Shown piece by piece: positions 1 to 9,698 of a stretch of DNA of 20,284 nucleotides. The stretch comes from Martensiomyces pterosporus (taxonomy: Eukaryota > Kickxellomycota > Kickxellomycetes > Kickxellales > Kickxellaceae): the NCBI GenBank assembly GCA_025201845.1, contig MU603936.1, positions 2,705 to 22,988 on the forward strand. The letters run 5' to 3'. The translations under genes were made by a program, and so were the position numbers. Under the pieces are notes generated by a model. It searched no databases, was not told the origin of the DNA, and saw only the letters and a list, made by a program, of their open reading frames with translations. Each line of letters starts with the position of its first letter. Position 1 is the stretch's first letter.

Positions 1-205
1 TGGGGATAGCATCCATGGTGGTCACCGAGGTCCACTGATCCATGTCGACCATGGCGGGGTTGGCTGACCTGCCTGGTGCCTGGGCAGTGGCGGGTTTGCT
101 GGTGCTGCCGCCATGGCGGTGTGCGTTGAACACATACTGGGACGGCGTGGCACCGACGGCGGAGAGCGCCACCGCGAGAGCGGCAGCAGCGGTGGTTAGA
201 CGCAT
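1..205 (-). CDS. N-terminus of a secreted protein, possibly carboxypeptidase Y (partial)
   Basis: This open frame starts with ATG at 205 on the minus strand and runs off the left edge after 68 codons. The first ~19 residues (MRLTTAAAALAVALSAVGAT) form a clear secretion signal: a basic residue, a hydrophobic Ala/Leu/Val core and small residues before a likely cleavage site. The stretch after it is polar and rich in Ala, Ser, Thr and Pro, like a propeptide. No catalytic motif is visible because the body of the protein lies outside the window. The start codon lies 240 bases downstream, in the direction of transcription, of a CPY relic on the same strand, so a tandem carboxypeptidase Y gene (vacuolar serine carboxypeptidase) is a reasonable guess. 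That identity is inferred only from position and secretory character. Any other secreted fungal protein would also fit. Confidence 0.45.
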   Translation of the reverse strand, partial: MRLTTAAAALAVALSAVGATPSQYVFNAHRHGGSTSKPATAQAPGRSANPAMVDMDQWTSVTTMDAIP

Positions 206-444
206 TGTGTTGTTGTCAAATACCTGAGATGTTTCCTAGAGCTAAGCGCAAAATACAGTATTCATGCGGCGGGCAGAAAACAAAAGCAAAGCAGAGGTGG
301 GCGAGTGCCAAGACTGTTGCCGATTCTCCCAGCATTGATTTCATTGCGACTAGAAGAGTGCTGCAGCTTGACTGCAGAAAAACTGTGAGAAAAAGGGGCT
401 GTGATTGCCACATTGCTGCAATCTGAAGGAGAGCGTAGCAAGAC

Positions 445-705
445 TCAGCGGCGGCTGCTGGCCGCAAATGGCTTGTTTGCGATCCAGCGGTTGATCATGT
501 CGAGCGTGTTTTCGGGCTGGTCGTAGGGCGTCATGTGTCCTGCCTCAAACACACAAAGGAACGTGAAGTTTGCAAAGGAGCGGACCTCTCCGGCTTGCTT
601 TGTGGCGACATTCCAGGCAAGGTTCTCGGCACCGAGCTCTTGCTGGACGGCAGGGCTGTTGAGGAACGTGTCAATGTTGATGATGGTGGAGCCAATGCAT
701 TTCCA
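445..705 (-). pseudogene. Carboxypeptidase Y C-terminal relic with internal deletion
   Basis: Read on the minus strand from 705 to a stop at 445-447, this frame encodes a CPY-family C-terminus. It includes IDTFLNSPAVQQELGAE (the part of CPY that follows the substrate-pocket region), then AGEVRSFANFTFL, then EAGHMTPYDQPENTLDMINR, which contains the catalytic histidine segment (GHM.PYDQP). In intact fungal CPY these blocks are separated by roughly 90 residues holding the FICNW-type segment with the catalytic aspartate. Here they are joined in frame after LGAE, so that segment is gone. An in-frame TAG at 706-708 closes the frame upstream, no suitable ATG is present, and the serine-nucleophile half is absent. 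The piece cannot make a working peptidase. It shares long identical DNA runs with the CPY end at 20186-20284. The alternative, an exon of a gene with distant 5' exons, is unlikely because the aspartate region is missing. Confidence 0.8.
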
Positions 706-1090
706 CTACACTTAACCAGGAGCCAAGAAGCTAGAAGAGTCCCCATAGCGGGGTTATCTAAGGAGTGCAAGAAACCATGTCAACGGAGAAACAGGAAACG
801 AGGCAAGCACATGCTGTCCCTCAGAGGTTTCCGGAGGATATCCGTGGGAGGTATCCTTTGCAACGACCCTGCTGAGCATCCGTCTGTAGCACTAGTCACG
901 TTCGCTGCAATAGCTTGGGGCTATGATTAAGGATTTGACGATCCAACAGCGATATTTGCTAAGCTGAAAACGGCAGATCCGCAGTACCTCCTGGTCTTCG
1001 CTATCTCTCTTCTTTACGTTCTGTTTTGTTTGTTTCAGTGTCTTTTCTCTATTTCCAACTATATATTCCTTTCTGACATCGGTATCAGCC
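706..1090. other. Intergenic: CPY relic to F-box-like gene
   Basis: This 385-base stretch has no supported gene. I read both strands for the missing upstream half of CPY (GESYAGHY-type serine motif) and did not find it. The last ~80 bases before the ATG at 1091 are pyrimidine-rich (TTTGTTTCAGTGTCTTTTCT), with a TATATAT run at 1060-1066. They probably serve as core promoter and leader of the F-box-like gene. Confidence 0.5.
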
Positions 1091-2734
1091 ATGCTGTCAG
1101 AGTCGATTGCGCAAAACTTGCCTCCTCATGTAATTGAGAGCATTCTAAACTACGCACGCGGCGAAACGGCAGCGGCACCAAAGATCACGTCTGGAATGCA
1201 TCCCAAACGGGATATGGCGCTGGTGCCTTTTACTGGCCTCTGCAGACAGTGGGGAATGGTTGCGAGGGCGCTTTGCTATAGGATGGGCACTATCGTATGC
1301 ATGCACTGCCAGGACCCAGATCCACCCTACATGCTGAACACTATAGGCGTTTTGGGCGTTACCAGGCATGTAGCACTCAGCATACCTGCAGGGTTGATTA
1401 TCGATGGTGACCTACATGCCATTATGGAGGGGCCACCGTTTGCCGATACAGTATTCGCCTCAGTTAGTCAACTGAAGCTACAATACAGGGATCGGCATCT
1501 GGTTAAAGCCGACTTGACAGCAGAGCTGGTCGAGCGACTCAAGTATTTTTCCATCCAGCTGCATCGTCTGTTTCCAAACGTCTCAACAATTACGTACGAG
1601 GGTATTGCGAGCTTTGGCGTCTCGTCGGAGTCCGCCAACTCTGCCGTCGAGGAAATTGTAAGGCAGATGTGGCCCTGCCCACCCTTTACTGGATACCGTC
1701 TTAGCAACCTAGTGGAAAAGGTGCCAGCCGTGAGCCTGACAAGTATCCGGCTAATAAGTGCAATCGCACCGCTTGAATTTCTGGAGATTGTTCGTCGCAA
1801 CGCACCAACGCTTGTTGATCTTTATATCTTCTCGGCAGACAGAGACGTATACGAGGATATCGTCCTGGATCTGGAAGGTGCTGCCGTTGTCTACCCAAAT
1901 CTCAAAAGGTTGGAAGCTTCAGCAACTGCATGCTCTGACATCGCTGGACTACCGCTGCTGCCATCCCCTGAGGGGGTGCCATTTCCAGCGCTCAGGCATC
2001 TGTCGATGATGGGCGGTTATCCGTTTTCGAATGATGTGCTCTTCAGAGGCAGCAGCGCCACACTGGAGTATCTCGCACTTGGGTTGACTCCTAGTCTTTT
2101 GGATGTCATCGAGACGCATCGCCTATTCAAACCAAACAGCTATCCGCAGCTGCGCTACCTCAACTTCGCACTTGGGAATTGTCCAACTCCAGCAACAGAA
2201 CAAGAGGAGCAGGCGCTGTTAAGGATTCTCTTTAACCTTGGACCTAGCCTTCAGGTTGTCAAAATAGGCAGGTCCATTCATCAGTTTGGTTCAGCGACCT
2301 TGGACTATGTTCGACAGTCAATGTTCAGCAGCGGGATCCAACACCTCGATATTGGCAGCACTTCGCTTTCGCTGATCGACACTATAGGCCTCGTAAAGCT
2401 CCTTCCCAGTCTAACAATGCTCTGGTGTGGACTCAAGGCAGAGACTGAGGGCCAAGCAAAGTACCTCCGGGCTAAGGATGTCAAGCAGCTGTATGCTGAC
2501 CACTTCCCCGTCCGCAGCCGTTTACAGCACTTCAATGCCGGGTGTAATGTTCACAGGTCCCTACGGATGATGGGCGAGCTCATCTGTATGTTTGCTATTC
2601 TGGTGCCCTCGGTTTATCGCATAGGCTGCAAGAGATACGCCGGCTTTACCAGCTCGTATCTATGCGAACTGGGGTATAAGCAATCTGCGTTTAAGAGATA
2701 CGCCGATCGATTCGATGCGCTAAAGTTTGACTGA
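1091..2734 (+). CDS. F-box/LRR-like protein, Kickxellomycotina-type expanded family
   Basis: Single-exon gene of 547 residues. Near the N-terminus, LPPHVIESILNYARG (residues ~10-24), followed by LCRQWGMVARALCYR (~50-64), has the pattern of an F-box-like helical motif: LPxHVxExIL, then a C..W...A hydrophobic helix. The rest lacks catalytic motifs. It consists of irregular leucine-rich segments such as LEFLEIVRRNAPTLVDLYIF, YPNLKRLEAS and PQLRYLNFALG, consistent with a degenerate LRR solenoid used as a substrate- or partner-binding surface. Proteins of this layout usually act as SCF ubiquitin-ligase adaptors; here that role is inferred from the motif alone and Skp1 binding is unproven. No signal peptide or membrane segment is seen. 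Third codon positions appear less GC-rich than in the BRE1, NAP1 or RabGAP genes. The start at 1091 is preceded by a pyrimidine-rich leader (ATCAGCCATG). Confidence 0.7.
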   Translation: MLSESIAQNLPPHVIESILNYARGETAAAPKITSGMHPKRDMALVPFTGLCRQWGMVARALCYRMGTIVCMHCQDPDPPYMLNTIGVLGVTRHVALSIPAGLIIDGDLHAIMEGPPFADTVFASVSQLKLQYRDRHLVKADLTAELVERLKYFSIQLHRLFPNVSTITYEGIASFGVSSESANSAVEEIVRQMWPCPPFTGYRLSNLVEKVPAVSLTSIRLISAIAPLEFLEIVRRNAPTLVDLYIFSADRDVYEDIVLDLEGAAVVYPNLKRLEASATACSDIAGLPLLPSPEGVPFPALRHLSMMGGYPFSNDVLFRGSSATLEYLALGLTPSLLDVIETHRLFKPNSYPQLRYLNFALGNCPTPATEQEEQALLRILFNLGPSLQVVKIGRSIHQFGSATLDYVRQSMFSSGIQHLDIGSTSLSLIDTIGLVKLLPSLTMLWCGLKAETEGQAKYLRAKDVKQLYADHFPVRSRLQHFNAGCNVHRSLRMMGELICMFAILVPSVYRIGCKRYAGFTSSYLCELGYKQSAFKRYADRFDALKFD

Positions 2735-3347
2735 TTGATCCAGGGACTACTGTAGCGCAATATCTCTTCTCTTAAGCAATATAGTTCCTAAGCCCTAGCT
2801 TTTCTGATAGTGCAGGTCGCTAGCTGAGACAGTGTTTGGATGGTTAAGCAGGCACCCGAACAGTTCCTGCTTTAGCCATGTGATTACATTGTTAGGACAC
2901 AGCAGCAAATATGGCAATGCCATCTGCAGCATGCTTAAGTGCAGCTCCGAAGTGCATTCCACACTGGTGCAGTCCTGAGAAAAAAAAGTAAAAGAGGTGG
3001 TGCTGAAACGAGAATGATAGAACAGAGTGAATGCCAGCCGCATTTGCTCAGAAACATGTCAAATGGCGTATGACAGAGGTCATCCGTCTGTGCTGTCTAT
3101 ATATCTGTGGCATTAATGCCTGGCTCGCTGGGTGTCAGCCCACCGGACTGCGTTGCACATGTCATGTCATATCGCACGTGTGTTGCTTAATGATACCGAT
3201 GCTTTCGTTAAATAAACAAGGCAATGGAAAACAGAAGACACGAATTCGAAGTAGAAAAATAAAACCTCCCTGCATTCCCAGCAGCAGCACTGGTCGCTGC
3301 AGAACCAGTGCCAAATCCGATGCAAGTCCACTTGGAAGCGGAGGAGC
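2735..3347. other. Convergent intergenic region, F-box-like gene and YOP1
   Basis: This 613-base stretch between two convergent genes should hold both 3' untranslated regions. An A8 run interrupted by a purine stretch lies near 2979-2995, and an AAATAAACAAGG sequence near 3209 could assist polyadenylation. An 82-codon open frame on the minus strand (2795-3043) has no recognisable domain and no gene-like start context, so I do not call it. I see no RNA gene. Confidence 0.5.
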
Positions 3348-4551
<1,204 letters not shown>

Positions 4552-5142
4552 GGCTTCTAGGAATGTGTTTCAGGTGCTGAGTTTGGAAGATGGGTGGAGA
4601 TGAGCCCTGGGGTATATACGCGTTTTGCTAAGTGCGAAAGAGAAGGAGTTGAGGAGAGAGGGCAGGGGGCCGGAGAGAAAATATATGAGCTAGAGAACGC
4701 AACTCGGCTGGTCCAGCAAAAAAAATTACTCAGCTGGGCGAGCACGCCCATCGACGTCACGGGTGGATGGCACTGCCCCCAAATTGTGCCCTGCCTCCCG
4801 CTCAATTAGGGCGATAGGGCAGCGCTCTCCCACGTACACTGGGGGCACTATGCCTGTGCGGGGCTGCTGTTGCGGTTTCATGTGAAAGCCCCCTTGGTGT
4901 GCGATGCCCCTGGCGCGAGCCCCACCACAAGCGGATGCAGGGTGCAGCGCTACAGTGCAATTTAGGAATCGTGGCAATCTCGGTGCACTCATGTGCCGCT
5001 GCCGATTTATGGTCGCCGATGCTTTGTGGGCAAACACGCCGGAGCCATTTCATTAGAGCCAGCTGCGGACCACATTCCGCCCAGACAAAATAACAATAAC
5101 AAGAAGAGCTATTCACACGGCACAGGGGAGATGGGGACGTCG
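4552..5142. other. Intergenic: YOP1 promoter and RabGAP 3' region
   Basis: This 591-base stretch holds the YOP1 promoter and leader and, toward 5142, the 3' untranslated region of the RabGAP gene. Short elements include a GTATATAC box at 4612-4619 and an ATATAT run near 4681. A CGACGTCAC sequence near 4752 resembles a CRE/ATF half-site (ACGTCA). There is no open frame with protein similarity and no RNA gene that I recognise. Confidence 0.5.
4612..4619 (-). promoter_or_regulatory. TATA-like box upstream of YOP1
   Basis: GTATATAC lies about 60 bases upstream of the YOP1 start codon on the minus strand. The spacing suits a TATA element with a short leader. It is palindromic and gives no strand information. 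No transcription start data are available. Confidence 0.35.
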
Positions 5143-8100
5143 TTACGATTTAGGAGTGCTAGCCGCCAGGGCAGCCGCGTGCGTCAGGCGCTCGATGTGC
5201 CTCTCCGACACTTTGACGCGAATGGCAGCGGCGATGAGGGCATCGGTGTCCACAAGAGACGGCGGGATGTGCAGCAGGAAGCCCAGCTGCTCCGTGATCG
5301 TCGGACACGCGCCCAGCAGATAGGCGCTCGAGAGATCGGTAATGGCCAGCGCGACGCGGAACAGGACCTTGGTGCCGCGGAAGATGAACCAGTCCCACAC
5401 GCGCAGAGCCGTCTCCCACGGGAGCGAGAGCGTGAACACGGTCATAAACCAGGGCGTCGCGTACATGAGTGCGTCGCACCCCTGCTCCTCCAGATGCGCA
5501 TGCAGCCTTGGAGAGCGCTCCCTTAGCAGCGACTCGAACACCGCCGTGTGCACGCGCAGCCCGGCCAAGTCCGACTCGTAGTACCTGGGTATGTAGTTCT
5601 GGATGGTGGCAGCCAGCACCCAGAACGCATTTTCCTCCGGCAGCCCAACGATCAAAAACAGGCCGACCAGCCGACCCATGCCCTGGCAGTACCCGACCTT
5701 GGGGTTGTAATGCGCATAGGCTCTCAGGATCCGCCGTAGCTGGCGCTGGCCCTGTCCCTCCGCATCAGCAAACATGACGTGGTCCGGGTAGCACCTAGAT
5801 ACGTCTCTCTCAATGACGTCGTAGATCGGGATGTCGCCCAGCGCCAGCAGCCTCGAGTACTCCTCCGCCTTCACGATCTTTTGCGCACCCGACAGCGTGT
5901 AGTATATCTGGGCACGCAGCCGCGGCGGGAGGCCATCCTGCACGAGCTGCTTGACCTTTCTCGAGCCTCTCAGCGTGTGCGCATCAAACGACCTCAGCAG
6001 GGTGTCCCACTTGGACTCGTGGTGGTCGGCATGCGGCGCCCTAGCCGGCACGCGTCCACCAGCACTCGGGTGGCGCTTTCTCCACGCCTCGTACTGCTGC
6101 GTGTACTCAGACTCGCGCTCACTGCCGTCCGCAAACTCCATAAACCCGTGCTTGTCAATGCTCTTGATCTGCTTTTGGCGCTCCGCCCTCAGCTTCTGCA
6201 GGCCATTGGGGTCGAGGTCAACATTTGCAGCCTCTGCATCAAACATGCTGCTCGCCATCGCCTCGGCGTTGCCAAACACACTGGGCTTGTTTGACGATCC
6301 CAGCTTGGCGACGCGGATGGCAATTCGGCTGAACCCAGCACGCATCAGCAGCCGCGTGGCAATCTGCCTCGACTGCAGAGTTCCGTGTTGGTGGTGGTGG
6401 TGGCTACGGTGAGCCGGAGGAGGCGTGGCGGTCGGCGACGGCCGGTGGTCTTTACTACGTTGTTGCGAAAGCACCTGCTGGGCAGCCGAGCGCGACGACT
6501 GGGGCATGGTGGAGAAGTGCGAGGCAGTCGAGAGCCTGTGCTGGTGGTGGTGGCTCCTGGCGTACTGCGGCGAGTGCACAGACGCGCGCTTGAACTGGGG
6601 CGAATCGTCTTCGTCGTCCTGCCCAAAGACGCCCGACTCTGCCATGCTGCTCCTCCGGCTGCTGAATCCGTGGATGGACAGGTGCGAGAAGGCCGCTGAG
6701 ACGCGGGACGATCTGCGGCCGCGCTGCTTCAGCCCCTCGTCGCGGCCGTCCCGCCTCGCCGCCTCCTCCCACTTGCTGTTCTGTGGTGCAGGGCCCAATG
6801 GAGCAAGCAGCTCGGACTCTGCCAGCGCCTGCTCTGCGGGGTTGGCAGGTCCATCGTGCTCATCAATCGAGGCAGGCGACGACGGCGATGGTGACGCCTC
6901 GTGCACGGGCTCGAGCTGCTGGCGAGCAAACTCCGCGTTGGTGGGCGTCGGCTGCCTGCTGCTGCCCAGGCTGCTCGATGGCGTGGCCAGCTTGCTGCCG
7001 TATGCGCCGTCTGGCCCCGGCGACGCCTCGCGGGTGTCAGACTCCGAGCGCATGGCAGCGCTATTGGGCATTGCCACAGGGTCGGGCATCGCAGCGGCCC
7101 CATCGGACAGCGGCAGCGGTATGAACGTGGATGTGGTGCTGGTCTTGAAGATCTCGCGGGACGCAATGACATTCCGTGCCCTCCGCTGGCGGATGCTCTC
7201 CTTGCCAGGCCGTTCACGCGGGACAGTGGCTGAATGTGCGCTGGCCGCCGGATGATACACGCCGTCGTCGGTGCGGATCTGCCTTATGGCCTGTGAGTAG
7301 AACAAGGCGTTCTCCAGCGTCTGTGAATAGCTGTTGCTTGAGTCTGTGGTGTCGCTGTAGCTGATAGCTCTGGCTGCTGTACTGGTGGGAGCGAGCCTTG
7401 GATCGCCCCTGCGCTGTCCCTGGCGCGAGGTTGCCGCTGGCGGCAGTTCGCTGTTTAATGCACTGCCTCCTTGACGTGACACGGCGCCGTCCTTGTTATT
7501 TACGTCGTGGCTCTGTTCTGGACTCGGCTGGTCGGGTGTTGTTCCTGCACCGACTGGTGGGCTTGGCGAGTCGTCGCTGATAGGCAGGTAGTCGTAGTAG
7601 CTGTCAAACAGCTCTGTGTAATGCCCATCGCCTGGTGTACTGCCAGCAGGACCATCGCCTTTGCTGTTGCCAGAGCTGCTGCGGCTGGAAAGCAACGTGC
7701 TTAACTGTCCAGCATTGTTGCCGCGTTGGGCATCGGCTACTGCTGCAGCCCTAGGCTCGTCATCTCTAACGTTGTTTGCGCCAACTACATTCTCGCTGTT
7801 GCCAGAAACGGCAGCAGTAACCCGCGCAGTATTCGCACATTCCTCTTCCTCTTCCTCCTCTATCACTGCAGCCCGCACCTCTTTTTCAGGCACTGCGCCA
7901 GTCGGCAGCAGCTGCTTTTGGTCTAAAGTAGACATCGTTTGTGACGACGCTGTATGCGGTCTCGAGTACGCATAATAGCGGTCGCTTGAGCTGCCAGAAT
8001 CCGACAGCGCCGCACCATCCCTGCTCTCTTCTTCAGCTGGCAAGCCAGATAGCGCCGGAGCAGCATCTGCACAGGCCGCTTTCTCTGCCATAGCCTTCCT

Positions 8101-8844
8101 AGCCACCAGCTGTTCGTCCGACACCTGCGTGTATACGGAGTCGCGCGACGGCTTGTCGAAAACACCACTCTCGGCCATTGAACGTCGGCTCCAAGAACTG
8201 TCACTCTTTTGCTGTTGTCTTTGGGCAGGCAAAGGGTGGAGGGGCTGGCTGTGCTCCGTGTACGTGGTGTCCAACGACGACGTCGACTCCTGCGGTCTGT
8301 GTTTACCAATACTCCTCGCACTTGCTGTCTGGGAGGGATAGATACTGCGCGGCGGCCCGGCGGTTTTGTGTGAATGCGACAAGACCAAATTGCGGTGTCC
8401 GCCTTGTGTGTTATTACCAAATGGAGACGCCTGGGCGTTATTAGAAAAGCCTGTTTGGTGCTGTGTTTGTGTGGTGGGCTGAGGAAAAGAGTGCGCAGGG
8501 TGGGATGGAGTGGAGGAGAAAGGTGCTGGGGGTTTGTTGTGGTACGCCTGCGTTTCCAGGTCGAGGCCGCTGGCAGGCAATGGCAAAGCACCTCTGCCAT
8601 GTACTGGGTGGGTGCCCATTGGCGAGACCACTGCAGCAATTACTGCTCTCTGCTGCCTTTCTCCTTCTGCCAAGCCCAATTCCTCCTCGTCCCTGCGCAC
8701 AGGCCTCTGGCTGCCATCTGCCTGTTGGTGCTGATGTTGCTGATGTTGTTGTTGCTGCTTCACTAGGCGGATACGACCGATCCTGTGTGTCTGCTGCGAA
8801 AGAATCGTCGGCGGCTGTCCTCTCATGCTACCGCTATAGTCCAT
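5143..8844 (-). CDS. TBC-domain Rab GTPase-activating protein with long disordered N-terminus
   Basis: Single-exon protein of 1233 residues. The TBC domain (~965-1215) begins at DGLPPRLRAQIYYTLSGAQ and carries both catalytic fingers of Rab GAPs: the arginine finger in IERDVSR (R1017) and the glutamine finger in GYCQGM (Q1054). It therefore looks active toward a Rab/Ypt GTPase in membrane traffic. The preceding block DKHGFMEF (~890-900) matches the D.yGF signature that precedes the TBC fold in TBC1D10-like proteins. The first ~850 residues are low-complexity: a Q/H tract at 30-41, an acidic E run, and abundant Ser/Pro/His. They contain two copies of an RRS(S)MAESGVF motif (220-229 and 730-740). 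No membrane segment is seen. The start at M1 is chosen as the first in-frame ATG; M7 would also work. The Rab substrate cannot be told from sequence. Confidence 0.92.
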   Translation of the reverse strand: MDYSGSMRGQPPTILSQQTHRIGRIRLVKQQQQHQQHQHQQADGSQRPVRRDEEELGLAEGERQQRAVIAAVVSPMGTHPVHGRGALPLPASGLDLETQAYHNKPPAPFSSTPSHPAHSFPQPTTQTQHQTGFSNNAQASPFGNNTQGGHRNLVLSHSHKTAGPPRSIYPSQTASARSIGKHRPQESTSSLDTTYTEHSQPLHPLPAQRQQQKSDSSWSRRSMAESGVFDKPSRDSVYTQVSDEQLVARKAMAEKAACADAAPALSGLPAEEESRDGAALSDSGSSSDRYYAYSRPHTASSQTMSTLDQKQLLPTGAVPEKEVRAAVIEEEEEEECANTARVTAAVSGNSENVVGANNVRDDEPRAAAVADAQRGNNAGQLSTLLSSRSSSGNSKGDGPAGSTPGDGHYTELFDSYYDYLPISDDSPSPPVGAGTTPDQPSPEQSHDVNNKDGAVSRQGGSALNSELPPAATSRQGQRRGDPRLAPTSTAARAISYSDTTDSSNSYSQTLENALFYSQAIRQIRTDDGVYHPAASAHSATVPRERPGKESIRQRRARNVIASREIFKTSTTSTFIPLPLSDGAAAMPDPVAMPNSAAMRSESDTREASPGPDGAYGSKLATPSSSLGSSRQPTPTNAEFARQQLEPVHEASPSPSSPASIDEHDGPANPAEQALAESELLAPLGPAPQNSKWEEAARRDGRDEGLKQRGRRSSRVSAAFSHLSIHGFSSRRSSMAESGVFGQDDEDDSPQFKRASVHSPQYARSHHHQHRLSTASHFSTMPQSSRSAAQQVLSQQRSKDHRPSPTATPPPAHRSHHHHQHGTLQSRQIATRLLMRAGFSRIAIRVAKLGSSNKPSVFGNAEAMASSMFDAEAANVDLDPNGLQKLRAERQKQIKSIDKHGFMEFADGSERESEYTQQYEAWRKRHPSAGGRVPARAPHADHHESKWDTLLRSFDAHTLRGSRKVKQLVQDGLPPRLRAQIYYTLSGAQKIVKAEEYSRLLALGDIPIYDVIERDVSRCYPDHVMFADAEGQGQRQLRRILRAYAHYNPKVGYCQGMGRLVGLFLIVGLPEENAFWVLAATIQNYIPRYYESDLAGLRVHTAVFESLLRERSPRLHAHLEEQGCDALMYATPWFMTVFTLSLPWETALRVWDWFIFRGTKVLFRVALAITDLSSAYLLGACPTITEQLGFLLHIPPSLVDTDALIAAAIRVKVSERHIERLTHAAALAASTPKS
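8722..8757 (-). repeat. CAG/CAA/CAC-type trinucleotide tract coding for Q/H run
   Basis: On the coding strand this encodes residues 30-41 of the RabGAP (QQQQHQQHQHQQ). Mixed CAG, CAA and CAT/CAC codons suggest an old, interrupted trinucleotide repeat that may still vary in length between strains. Confidence 0.8.
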
Positions 8845-9698
8845 TTGGTTATTATTGGGATGAGCCTAGGGGCAAAGCGCAGGCAAGCCAATAAATCTAA
8901 CAGGTCGAGAAGGGCGAACGGGGCAATATGCGGGAAAGCCAGGCAAGCGGGGGTGTGGTGTGTGGGGGCACCCGGTGTTGGGATGTAGTAAAACAGCGAG
9001 TATGTCCTCCAGGCGGCAGGCAGAAAGGATGGAGGAAGGCAGTGTCGCGTGGAGCAAGTGTGTAGAAGGATATTTATATGGCAGAAAAGAGACAAAAATA
9101 GAAGCATGGAGGCGGGCGTAGAGGAGCTACCGCCACCTATTTATAACACCAACAGAGAAAGCACTGGAGAAAATAAAGACACTGAGTCAGATGCAAAAAG
9201 AAAGAGAGGGGATCCGCCATCCCAATGCAGCGCCCTGGCGGTGCAGGCGTGGGCCATGCTGTGCACTGTAGCTTGGCGCTGCAGAGCAGCCTGCCCACGC
9301 CCAAACAATTGCACCGCAAATCCCTAATTCGGCACACGCAGCAGGCGAGAAAAACCACATAGTTCCCAGTGGTTTCTGGCTGAAGCGGTCTCATTTACAA
9401 GGACCGATTGGAAGCGCTGCCGATCAAAACAAACCATGTGCTGCTCGCTTATTCTCCTCCACCTCCGTTGGCAGCACAAGGCAGCAGCCACTGCACTATG
9501 CTCATTGCTGCAATTAATAATTGTGATTTTCGCTGTGCCGCACTAGCCATTCTTTGCTCCCGCTTGTGCCTTTTGCCAGGAATCATTTTTTACACGACAC
9601 CGATATAGAGGGGGTAAATTAGAAATAAAGGGAATGAATCAACGAAAGAGGCATGGCGCTATCGAGGGTACCAGGGGGAAGATGGGCACAGCAGAGAC
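8845..9698. other. Intergenic: RabGAP promoter and BRE1 3' region
   Basis: This 854-base stretch separates two minus-strand genes. The part near 8845 should be the RabGAP leader and promoter; it contains an inverted CCAAT (ATTGGG near 8856) and a TATTTATA sequence near 9137-9145, about 300 bases from the start codon. The part near 9698 should hold the BRE1 3' untranslated region. I found no open frame with recognisable similarity, no tRNA-like cloverleaf and no terminal repeats of a mobile element. Confidence 0.5.

Noticed and set aside
2795..3043. 82-codon minus-strand frame between the F-box-like gene and YOP1
   Set aside because: Leucine- and cysteine-rich but without a recognisable domain, upstream context or splice partner. 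A gene relic is possible but unsupported.
8845..9698. Searched for tRNA, small RNA or transposon ends in the longer gaps, this one in particular
   Set aside because: No B-box-like GGTTCGAATCC, no cloverleaf, and no terminal inverted repeats or target-site duplications could be seen.
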